The position numbers were made by a program, and so were the translations under genes. A model generated the notes under the pieces. It was not told where the DNA came from, made no database searches, and saw only the letters and a list, made by a program, of their open reading frames with translations. Below, piece after piece: positions 10,560-21,235 of a stretch of 64,000 bases of DNA (its first letter is position 1; each line of letters opens with the position of its first letter). Source of the stretch: Heterocephalus glaber (lineage: Eukaryota; Chordata; Mammalia; Rodentia; Bathyergidae); the NCBI RefSeq assembly GCF_000247695.1, contig NW_004624734.1, positions 37,632,104 to 37,696,103 of the forward strand. Direction: 5' to 3'.

Positions 10560-11345
10560 TTGTGATCCAAGTATGGCCCTGCTGCAGACTGGTCCCACCA
10601 GCCAGTGGCCTCTGGGCAAGGGAGCCTACAAGTGTTGCTGTGTTGGGTTGATACCTTGACCACTTGTCAGGTTGGTAGCCTGACCAGTCACCAGAGAATG
10701 CCCAGTTGCCTGATGAGAGAACATCTGGAAATGAAAGAATAACACATAAAGAACAACGAATAGAGAATAATGAATGAAAGAGTTTATTACTTCTGGGGGC
10801 TGGGAATCGATCTTTAGCTCTCTCTTGGCTAAAGATCACCTGATCTTAGCTTTGTCATGGCTAAGACAATGGGCTCTGGATTAGTCAGTATTTATCACTA
10901 TACAGCATAGGAAGGGACGTGAAGACAGATAGAAATAGCGGAACTAATGCACTTAAATGACCCAGGCTTGGAGTAAAGGGAGTAACTATGTATACTTGTG
11001 AAGAACAGGTCACAGTTAACAAGGCACCTGTGCTATCTTGCAGGTCATTACTATTGAGCCACCTACAGTATCTTAGCTAATGTTTGATCTTAGAGAATGG
11101 TTGCACAGAGTCATAATTCCTCACCTGCAGTGTTTTCTTGCTGTAGAAACATCACAACCTCATCGATCACTGAGACCTCAATTGTGACTGTTGGCATAGG
11201 TCAATTAGCAATTCACACTCAGGCCTTGGAGTGACTCATAGTTTTAATCAATCGTCACATTATAAGCCAAATCAATAATATCTAAAGCCTGCTCAGTTCA
11301 GTTTCAAGCTGGTGTCCTGCATTGCTGGACCTTCAGATTTTCAAG
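10560..11345 (-). mobile_element. Probable ERV LTR (with flanking sequence), antisense
   Basis: On the minus strand the segment has an LTR-like plan: a long non-coding upstream part, an aataaac signal at about 10785 followed by a T/C-rich stretch, and a downstream part. About 65 bp at 11125-11205 aligns by eye with the ERV-like LTR at 59.1-59.5 kb. Ends and any duplication are not resolved, and no viral coding was recognised. Confidence 0.42.
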
Positions 11346-11756
11346 AGATGCTAAGTCTAGACTGTGTAGGGCCAGACAAAACAGCCTCTTTTGTTGTTTT
11401 TTAATTCAAGAGTTTTGGATATGCTTATTTGAAGGGCTTTGTTGGTTTTTATTGAAGAATAGTATGACTAGCATACTTGATTTTCACTGTGATTTTTATT
11501 AAATCTGGATTTACATAGCCTTTAGCATTTTTCATGTACTCAAATCTTTATACAAGAAAGCTGTCAGACATTTGTTAAAGATAGTTCAATGCATAGTGCA
11601 TTTGTGTTTATGGTAATGTTGACTTTAGACTTGGTATCTTGGTAAACTGCCTTCTGTAGCTGTGAGTTTCAGATTTGCCTAAGCTTATAGAACAATTTTG
11701 TGTATTCTCAATAAAGATCATTTTCATCTATGTTAGGAGGGCTGGGGAAATGATTT

Positions 11757-11830
11757 TTTTTTTTTTGTACTGGGGATCGACCTTGCACTTGCAAAGAAGG
11801 TGCGATGCCGCTGAGCTAAATCCCCTGCCC
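11757..11830 (-). mobile_element. ID-like SINE, antisense, short internal deletion
   Basis: gtactggggatcgaccttgc shows a few bases missing relative to other copies (the aactcgggt segment). The near-match 12-bp duplication gggaaatgattt / gggaaatggttt flanks it (11745-11756, 11831-11842). Confidence 0.88.
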
Positions 11831-12676
11831 GGGAAATGGTTTCTTTATGATCCTCCTGCCCCTTCCTTTGGCACAAATGAATTGCCAAACCTTGAATTAT
11901 TTCATTGGGTGGATTACTGTGGCCAGAGGTAAGCAGTATATTTCAAGATTGTTTTCAACCCCTGTGCAAATCAGAAAAATAGTCAGTGGTTGCTAAGAGA
12001 CATACAATTCAAGTTTCCCCATAAACATATGTACTGTTGGAGATTGCCATTTAGTAATTTGTACTTTACATTTGTAATTAAAGGTGCTATTATTATCATG
12101 AAAATTACGCAAATTATTCACCCTGTCCTTAAAAGTGACCTTTTGTTATTGTGTTTTTAAAAACTCAAGACAAATTGGATAAGATAGAAACCAAGCTGTT
12201 AAAAAATTTAAAGTTCTAAACTGAAATAAATCCCATGAGACCTTGAATCTCAGCTCCAATACAAAGAACTACTGCATTTTCCAAACAAGTTCCTTGGGTC
12301 TGTCAACATGTTTACATTTCTCTCTCAGAGCCTATAGCAAATAAAACTTCAGAGAATGTTTTTCTACTTAGAATTTTATCAGATAGCTCTTACCAGTTAA
12401 CAATAAATCACCTCATCCTGTCCTGTCCCACATTTAACCTAGAAACTTTAGCAAAGGGCTTTGCCTCCAGAACTGGGCATCCACAGACGGTTCCTCAGGC
12501 ATACAAGTTGCGTGCTTGCACTGGACCCTCTTCGTGGAAGACCCCAGGCTTGGTTTAATGCTCTGCTGTTGCCATCTTGAAAATCTTAATACTCTCTGAA
12601 CAAGGAGCACTGCATGCCCATTTTGCACTGGGACTCATGAGTTGTGTCTCTAGACCCTGCCTGCATCCCACCAGTG

Positions 12677-12717
12677 CATCCTGCAGTTAATCTTAGCCAA
12701 AAGGCTGAGAAGCGATA
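12677..12717 (-). pseudogene. U2 snRNA 5'-end fragment
   Basis: On the minus strand, atcgcttctcagccttttgg followed by ctaagat matches the first 27 nt of U2 with one change (a for g at position 11). Similarity fades over the next dozen bases. The branch-recognition and Sm regions are absent, so this is not a functional snRNA gene. Sequence following on the minus strand may be fused cargo. Confidence 0.65.
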
Positions 12718-13264
12718 CCAGTGCATACTTATTTAATGCAATGGCTCTCTTTTTAAAACGCTGACCAAATTGCCTGTCTTAAAAATTTTAAATCAGGAGG
12801 TTTTCTTGAATCCAGTAGAATGGTTAAGAGGAAAAAATCATCTTCTCTAGCTTTTGGAAAGAATGCCTGAAATTAGGAGGAAAATGGGACTTGGTGGAGT
12901 TGTTAATATTACACCTTTGCAATTTTTATACTTAATTTCCATAGGGGTCTTGAAGCTAGAATTGCTAGAAACTTATGAGTGGAACCATTTGCTCTCTTGT
13001 CCCCACTGTGATGTCTCAGTGGTTGCCCAGTTGCCTCATATATAATGGCAATTGATTTAGGTGAAGCTGCCATCTTGGTTCTTTGTTCTGGACTGTTTTC
13101 TCTGTGTGCGTTATTTGGCCAAAGTAAAGGTCTTAGGAAGATGTTTTCAGGTAGTAGAATAATGTTGCAAACAAAGCAGAAATGTGGAGATTTTATTACT
13201 GTGTCAGTTTGGATGAAAATATTTAGAACATCAATTTTATTATCTACTAGAAGTTTTATTTTAA

Positions 13265-13461
13265 TTGTGTTACTGGGGATTGAACCCAGGGCTTTCACAG
13301 TGAGCTACATCCCCAGCTATCTCTTCCCCTTTTAAAAACTTTGTTCTGAGACCAAGTCTCTAAGTCTCTAGGTTGTGTGGGCTGAGCTCAAACATAGGAT
13401 CCTCTTGTCTTAGCCTTCCAGAGTACTGGGGATATAGGCATGTACCATCACACTTAGCTAA
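13265..13461 (-). mobile_element. B1-dID compound SINE, antisense
   Basis: A dID module (actggggattgaacccaggg, cagtgagctacatccccagc) is followed by a B1 module in reverse complement (ctgagaccaagtctct, cttagccttccagagtactgg, gtaccatcacacttagct). In sense orientation this is B1 first and dID at the 3' end. Confidence 0.8.
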
Positions 13462-13478
13462 GGTTTTTGATATTCTTT

Positions 13479-13560
13479 TTTTTTTTGGTACCAGGGATCG
13501 AACTCCGGTCCTTGCGCTTGTGAGGCAGGTGGTGAAACCACTGAGCTAAATCCCTGGCCC
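13479..13560 (-). mobile_element. ID-like SINE, antisense
   Basis: ggtaccagggatcgaactcc, then ccactgagctaaatccctgg. The perfect 16-bp duplication gtttttgatattcttt lies at 13463-13478 and 13561-13576. It inserted immediately beside the older B1-dID. Confidence 0.95.
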
Positions 13561-13699
13561 GTTTTTGATATTCTTTAAAATCTTGCTGAACATGGGACAG
13601 GGCAGGGCAGTTACTTCTTTCTTTATAGTAGTAGAGGACAACTGGGTTCTTTCTTGAGGTCTTTTAATGACTTTTAAAAGTTTTAATTAATAATGTCTA

Positions 13700-15110
13700 C
13701 TTTGAAATTCAAATAATATGGTTTATAATGAAAAGTGGCAATCTTCTGCTTCATCCTTCCTCAATCTGAGTCCTGTTCCCTGGAGGTAACCACATTCAGA
13801 TCTTCTGGATGTTTCTGTGTACTTATTTCCATCTTTCAAAATAGTACTGCTATTATTTGATTTTTCATTTTAGATTTTATCTATTTATTGGCTTCCTGTT
13901 ATAAACCATTATAAATCTGCTTCTGTATTTTCCCCCTCCATATCCAGTGTAGTTGCTTCACAAAATTTAACTCAAAGTTTATTGGTTATGTTAGTATGAC
14001 TGTCCACTTTGCTTGCTTTCCTGCGTCTTGGCCACCAGTTAATCCTCTAATTCTTGAAGATTGTCATGGAGTTCTTGGTGTGGCCCTTACATCAGCTTAT
14101 CTCTCAGTTGCTTTTTTTTGGTTTTTCTCCCTCTTCTTGGAGGCTTCCTTTCTGGAGCCCTGGTCCCACTTTAATTGACACTGGAGATGTCAGGCTATAT
14201 GCAAATGGTCATCTTGAGACTTCCCTTTCTCTTCTGGGCCCTATCTTTCTTGCTTAACTTCTCCTTCATTTTGGTGGAGTAAATCCTTTAGATACTTCCT
14301 AAGTAAACATGAATGAGATGCAAATATTTTGAGATTGCTTGTCTAAAATCACCTTCATTCTACCTACATACTTGATTGACATTTTCGCTAGATGTAAACT
14401 TATGTATCGTTTTCTTCATTCATTTCCTTTGAGCTGTTGAAGGCATTGGTCCTTCACTTCTCACTTCCACTGCTGGCATTGAGGAGGCCTTTACCAGCAG
14501 AATGCTTTGTCCCTTACAGTGACCTCTTTTCTCTGTAAGCTTTTGAGATATTTCTGTTCTAACTCCAGAAACTTCATAGTGATGTACCTTAATGTGGATT
14601 TTTGTTCATTTATGTCCACAGCACTGAATAGGCAATATTCATATTGAAATTTCATGTATTTTTTTTTCCTGGAATATTACATTGAATTGAACTCTTCCTC
14701 GCATTATTTTATTTTCTTCATTTTCTGTTTTTGGGTCTCTAAGTCTCTGTTTTACCTCTAATTCATGTATTGGAACTTCTGGATTGATCCTCTAGTTTTC
14801 TTGTCTTCTTTTTTTTCTGTATCTGATTTCCATCTTTGGTTATATTTTGTTCTATGCTGTGAATGCGCATGCTTCTTGTTGGCTTCCTTCCTGTTGGCAG
14901 AATAGAAAAACATTCAGAATGGAGAAAGAAGAAATGTAAGATAGTTACCTCTGGCCATCCACTCCTCATTTTTGACAAATCTACAAATATATCTGATCTG
15001 CTCTCCAGTCCTTTCTGCTCTTGGATTCTTTCCATTTTTAGAACTTCATTGTCATTTCAGGGAGGTTTTACGAAGACAAGAGGTTCAATCCCCCATGTCT
15101 AAATGGAAGA
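13700..15110 (-). mobile_element. Probable ancient L1-derived sequence, antisense
   Basis: Phrases such as attggaacttctggattgatc and ctctagttttcttgtcttc resemble reverse-complement 5' regions of old L1/HAL1 elements. There is no intact frame. Minus-strand frame 14763-15035 is low-complexity and not a recognised protein. Confidence 0.35.
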
Positions 15111-15852
15111 CCCTTACTCCCCTCCTTGTTTCACTGTAGATTTACTGTGAAGTTCAAAGAAGGGTTCTGTGGCTAAATCACTGTGCAGTTTATCCCTGTT
15201 AGCTTAGGAAAGCTGGTTTTTTAACCCTTGGAGCCAGCATGTTGACAGGTCTATCTTTGTGCTGTAATCACATTGGAAGTGCTCTAGCTTTTCTTCAACA
15301 AGTTGCCTGTTACATTGTAGATGGCACAGCCTACCTTGGCATTTATAGATGCTGTGTTACCCCCCAGACCCCTGTTGGAAATCAGAGCTCATTCTGCTTT
15401 CCCTTTTGACTGTATACTATTATATTTTTTCTTCTGTCTTATATATCATACATTCGTCAAATGTGTGTTCTCTAGAGCAGCAGAAAGTAGTTCAGTATTG
15501 CAGTTCAGCTCTTTCTAGAAGAACATGATGCACTTAATCTTTGTGGCCTTGCAAATGACTAAAGTTAGAGGCTTGAGAACCTATGAAAACTTTAGTACTA
15601 AATAATTTACCAAATAAATTTTTGTTTAATTATATGTCCATTTAACTCTTTACAGTACATAGCATAATTGATTCAAGTTTTGCTAACACTATAACTCCTC
15701 AAAGTTCTTATGTTGGTTGCAAATTACTCATTAAGCCTCGTTGTAACACTTAAAATATAGAAGCCAAATTAAAAGTTAGAACTTAAAAGCTTAATTATTT
15801 ACATTAACAATGAATGGAATGGGTGCATTTGGTACATCATTTTTATTTATTT

Positions 15853-15883
<31 letters not shown>

Positions 15884-16689
15884 TTGGTACATCATTTTAA
15901 GCAAACCATAGATAAAGAGATATTGAGTCCATCTGGGACTTCCCCCTCCCCCTCCTCCGACTCCTCCCTCTCCACCCCCTCTTCACCTTCCTCCTGTTCT
16001 TCCTCTTCTTTTTTGCCTATTAGGGCCACATGCCTTTCTCTTGCAGATAGAATGTGTCCCTATAAAACTAAATTGGTAACTTGCTCATTTCCTCCTCTAA
16101 TGATCTCCAGGTTTGTTTGACATTGTACCCAGCAAGGACGATCCCTGGCATGTGGAAAGACCTTAACATATATATTTATTTATTTCATTGCTAAGTAGGC
16201 AGAGAGATGACAGGTGTTGTTAACAGCATGTTCTGTTCAGATAGGCTGTTAATATGGGCATGCACAATGGAGTCTGACATGAACACTTCCATGGTTTGTG
16301 TGTGGACAGAGTGTCCCCCAGGGTCCATTGGAATTGGACGCTTAGTACCCAGGGCAGTGGTATGGGGAAGTGCTGCAGACCCTTGCAGAGGTGGGACCTA
16401 GTGGCCTGCCCTTGGGTTATTTGGGCTTGGAGTGTGCTCTTGGAAGGGCTTGTGGAACATGTCTGTTCCTCTCTGCTCCTGGCTGGAGATGTCCTCACTT
16501 GCTTGCGCCCACACCGCTGACCTGGTGAGGTGACACAGTCTGGGATGGTCCGCGCACTTGAGCCTGTGCTATGCCTTTGGACCTTGAGCCAAGTAAAAGT
16601 AAACGGTAGCCTGTGTCAAGTAGTTCATTGTAGTGATTATAGCTAGTGCCCTTTGACCCCCATATCCCTCTTCCTTTGTGGGCTGGGCT
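15110..16689 (+). other. Intronic stretch without recognised genes
   Basis: Apart from the (TTTA)n tract I recognise no element here. 15940-16010 is a CT/CTCC-rich tract. The plus frame at 15884-16120 crosses it and is an artefact of that composition. Confidence 0.5.
15845..15882. repeat. (TTTA)n microsatellite flanked by a 16-bp direct repeat
   Basis: Near-pure tta/tttatt units are flanked by perfect copies of tttggtacatcatttt (15828-15844 allowing one extra t, and 15883-15898). The arrangement looks like a retroposon tail inserted with a target-site duplication but without a SINE body. Confidence 0.8.
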
Positions 16690-16935
16690 GGGTATCATTT
16701 CCTCTGTAAGCCTTCCCTGTCACTGCACTTCTTCTTCTTCCATAGAGAGTGGACAGGTCTGGTGTGTATTCATACCCATTCTGGACCACTTAGGCTGTTC
16801 CTCACCTGTGTCCCCCAGTTAGATGAAGTTCTGTGCAAGCAGATTGTGTCTGTCTTGCTTATCATTGTATCCCTGGCACCTTGCCGCAGTCTCTCAGTAG
16901 ATACACGATAAATATTTATTCAAAATGACTCATCT
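16690..16935 (+). mobile_element. L2 LINE 3' end, sense
   Basis: The L2 3' signature is clear: gtctgtcttgcttatcattg, tatccctggcaccttgc, then cgataaatatttattcaaaa. Old, shared with other mammals. Confidence 0.75.
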
Positions 16936-17394
16936 TTGGAACAGTTGGTTGGATGGATGGGAGGATGGATGGCATTGTGAAGTCAAAATTTGTGTCCTGT
17001 TTCACTGCCCATTTTTAGAAACTATCCTTCAGTTTGTGTTTTCTGCCATGTTTGAAATGTCATTTGTTCACAGCTCCTTCATTCAAAGAAAAGCAACAAA
17101 CAAAAGCACATTCATTTGATCGTTGCGCACAGAATGGTGCTCCTGCCGTCAGGCTCAGTCTCATCTCTTAATCACTTAAAGTCATGCTTATAGATACTTT
17201 GATACCTTTTAAAATAATGGTGGTAGTCTGCTTTCATTTGTGTGCCGTCTATGTACCTTTGAAATGTTTTGGTAAAAAGACATTAGTTTTACTTTATTGC
17301 AACGATGATGAATGTATTAAAAAACTGAGTAAAATTCAGACCAGTTTCTAAGTTTGTTTTCAGCCAGAGGAACTTACCTATTGTCATTCAAAAA

Positions 17395-20300
17395 AAGTTC
17401 CAGATTTATTGAGTTATACTAATTTTTTATTAGTACGAGTTTGTGGTATACAATGTGTGGGTTCCTTGTGGGAGTTGGTACATGTACGTAACACATCTTA
17501 ACTCCTTTTTTTCACCTCCTTTCCCACCTCCCTCCCTCTCTTGATCCCTTTTCATTTGAGAAAGATCTAGCTCCATACTTTTTATCAATCTTCTGTTTTG
17601 TTCTTTAGCTATAATTTGGGTTTCTCATATAAGAGAAACCATACAGTATTTAAGCTTGTGTGTCTAGTTTATTTCACTTAACATTATGGTCTCAAGATGC
17701 ATCCGTTTTCCTACTAATGACTTGTTTATCTTTCTTTATGGCAGAGTAGTACTCTATTGTATATAAATGCCACATTTTCTTTATCCATTTATCTGTTGAT
17801 GGACATATAGGCTGCTTCCAAGACCTAGCTATTACGAGTTGTGCGGCTATAAATATGAGTGTGTCTGTCTCACTGTAACATGATGTCTTTAACTCTTTTG
17901 GAAAGATACCCAGAAGGGGAATAGCTGAATCAATGGAATTTCTAGGTTGAGTTTTTTGAGGAATCTCCGTACTGATTGCCGTAGTGGTTGTCCTAGTTTA
18001 CATTCCCAGCAGCCGTGAAGAAGGATGTGGGCCCCCCCCCGCCCCCCGCCGCCCCGCAGCCTCACCTGCATTTGTTGTTATTTCATTTCTTGATGATGGC
18101 CATTCTTTCTGGAGTAAGGTGGATTCTCAGTGTGTTGAGCATTTCTTAATGTATTTCTTGTCCAATTGTACTTTGTCTTCTGTGAAGCATGTGTCCATTT
18201 TCTGATATTGGGTCTTTTAGGAGGTCCAACTTTTTTGAGGTCTTTATATATTCTGGATATTAGTCTTGGGTCTGAAGAATAGCTGGCAAAAATTGTTTCC
18301 CATTCTGTAGGATATCTTTTTACTTTGTTGGTTATTTCTTTTGCTGTGCAGAAGTTTTTTTGATTTATATGATCCTATTCATTGATTCTCACTATATTTT
18401 CTGCACAAACTGAGGTTCTGTTTAGAAACCACTTGTCTATACCTATTTTAGCTTCTGGCAGGTTAAATATTTCTGTTTTAACATTTAGGTCTTTGATCCA
18501 TTTTGATTTTAGTTTAGTACATGGCGAGAAATAATGTGTCTAGATTGAATCTTTTGCATATGGATAGCTAGTGTTCCCAACACTATTTATTAAAGAAGCT
18601 ATCTTTCCTTCAGTGTATGTTGTTGGCCCCTTTGTCAAAGATAAAATAGTTGAATGTGCTTGGGGTTGTTTCTGCTTCTTCTAGTCTGTTCCATTGATCC
18701 ACATGTCTGTTTTTGTGCCGCTATCATATTATATTATATTATTATTTTACCCAGGATTGTTTTTGGTATTCTGGGTCTCTTTTGGTTCCATGTGAATTTT
18801 AGGGTTTTTTCCCCCTAGTTCTGTGAAGAATGGTATTGGAATTTTGATAGGGATTGCATTACATCTATATATCAGTTTTGGAAGTATGACCATTTTTTGT
18901 TTTTTTGACTGTATGGATTCTGCCTATCCAGGAAAAGGGGATATCTTTTCCATTTTGTGATATCCTCTTTGATTTCCTTATTCAGAGTGCTTTAGTTTTC
19001 ATTGTAGAGGTCCTTCGCTTCCTTTATTAGGTTAATTTCCAAGTATTTATTTTTAATGTTATTATGAGTGGTATTTCTTTTCTGATTTCTTTTTCAGTGC
19101 CTTCGTTATTAGTGTATAGGAATGCTACTGACTTTTTATGTGTTGATTTTTATCCTCTACATTACTGAATATAGTTATTAATTTGAAGAGGCTTTTGGTA
19201 GATTTTTATGGGTCTCCTATGTAGAGGATCATGTCATTGTAAATAATGTTAATTTGACTTCTTTCTTCCCTATACAGATCCCTTTTATTTCCCTTTTTTT
19301 GTCTAATAGCTCTTGCTAATGTTTTGAGTACTGTATTGAACAAAAGTGACAGGGGATACCTTGTCCTGTTTCTGATTTTGGAGGAAAAGCTTTCTGGTTT
19401 TCTCCATTTAATGTGATATGGTGGTAGATTTGTCATAAATGGCTTTTATCGGATTGAGATAAGGTCCTTCACTTACTTTCTTCAGTGTTTTTAACATGAA
19501 AGGATGTTAGATTTTGCCAAAGGCTAATCCTGTGTCTGTTGACTTCTTTTTGCCCTTGCTTCTATTTATAGGATGGATTACATTTATTGATTTGCAGGTG
19601 TTGAGCCATTTTTACATACCTAAGATGAAGCCTGCTTGGTCATGATGTGTGATCTTTTTGATGATTTATTGCATTCTCTTTGGCAGTATCTTGTTGAGAA
19701 ATTTTGTGTCCGTGTTCATTAAAGAAATTGACCAGTAGCTCTCTTTTGTAGTTGGCTCATTATCTGGTTTTGGAATCAGGATAATGGTCACCTCTAGGAA
19801 TAACTTTGGAGAGTACTCCTTTCCTTTTGATTTCATTAAAAAGTTTGAGGAGTATTGGTGTTAGATTTTCCCTGCAGTTCTGTAAAATTAGTGAATTAGT
19901 CAGGACCTGGGCTTATTATTTTAGTTGGTAGTTTTAAAATTTTTATTGCTGCCATTACCAGTTCATGGATGGGTTAGGGTTTTTAAATCTTGGTTCACTT
20001 TTGGAAATTCATATGTGTCTAAGAATCTATCCATTTCTTCTGAGTTCTCCAATTTATTGGCATACAGATTTGTGAAATAGTTGCTAATAATCTTCCAGAT
20101 TTTGGTGGTGTCCATTGTGACTTCACTCTTTTTTTTTTTAAAGATAGCATCTTACTATATAGTCTAGCCTGGCCTTGAATTCACAGTGTAGCCCAGGCTG
20201 GCCTCAAATGCATGGTGATCTTCCTGTCTCAGCCTTCCGAGTGCTAGGATTACAAGTGTGTGCCACCATGTTTGGCTACCTTTTTCGATTCTAATTGTAT

Positions 20301-21235
20301 TGATTTGAATGTTTTCTTTTTTTGGTAAGATTGGCTAATGGTTGTCTGTTTTGTTTATTCTTTCAAAGAACCAGATCTTTAATTTATTGATTTTTATTTT
20401 TTGGTCTTCATTTCATTGATTCCTGCTCTGATCTTTAATTTCCTTCCTTATACTAGCTTTTGATTTGGACTGTTCTTATTTTTCTAAGACCTTGAGATGG
20501 TACATTGTTAGGTTACTTATTTGGACTTGCTGTGTTTTTCTGATGTGGGGATTCATAGCTATTAACTTCCTCCAGAAAGTGTCCTATTTTTTCCTTCATT
20601 TCTTCTGTGATCTGTTGATTATTCAAGAGTGTATTGCTTAATTTCCATGTGTTTGCATAATTTCTGAAGTTGACTTTGCTATTAAGTTCCAGTTTCTATG
20701 CACTGTAATTTGATAATATGCATGCTTTATTGTCTAGGATGTGGCCTATTTTGGGGAAAAAAGTTCCTCGGGCTAAAGAGAAGAGTTTTTTTTTTCTGTT
20801 GGGCAGAATACTGTAGATACTTAAGTCCATTTTTTTCAAAGGATTGGTTCAATTCTGATATTTTTTGGGTTTTTTTGTTTTTTTTTTTGATCTAGGTGAT
20901 CCATCTATTTCTGGTAGCAGTGTATTGAGTTCCCTCACTATAGATGTATTCATGTTTATCTAATCTTTTATGTCCAGCAGTGTTTGTTTTATGAAGTTGG
21001 GTGTGCTGTTGTTGCATATATGTTTATAATTGCTATCTCTTTCTGTTGAATTGTTCCCTTAACCAATATATAGAAGCCTTTGCTTCTTCTGATAAGCTTT
21101 GGTTTAAAGTCTACTTTTTTTGAAAACAGGATAACTACTCCTGCTTGTCTTTGGTTCCAAGTGCATGAAATAGTGTTTTCCACCCTTTGATTTTTTTTTC
21201 ACCCTTTGATTTTTAGTCCTTGTCTTTCTCTTTGG
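17395..21235 (-). mobile_element. L1 LINE, antisense: 3' UTR and ORF2 (broken)
   Basis: Low coordinates hold the L1 3' UTR (T-rich start, pyrimidine tract at 17505-17560). The ORF2 C-terminus lies at about 17890-18070, where the minus-strand frame has HGCWECKLGQPLRQSV and FLKKLNLEIP. The endonuclease region lies at 20989-21183, with QAGVVILFSKKVDFKP and KGTIQQKEIAIINIYA. Between them are many stops and frameshifts, so ORF2 is dead. An antisense B1 sits at 20132-20277. The L1 stops at about 21235 where hAT sequence begins and probably resumes near 23570. Confidence 0.88.
20132..20277 (-). mobile_element. B1 SINE, antisense, inside L1
   Basis: The T-rich tail is followed by tagtctagcctggccttgaa, cagcccaggctggcctcaaa-type sequence and gtgctaggattacaagtgtg, the reverse complement of B1. 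The surrounding L1 continues on both sides. Confidence 0.92.

Noticed and set aside
12677..12717. A functional U2 snRNA gene
   Set aside because: Only the 5' end is present, and the Sm site and 3' stem-loops are missing.
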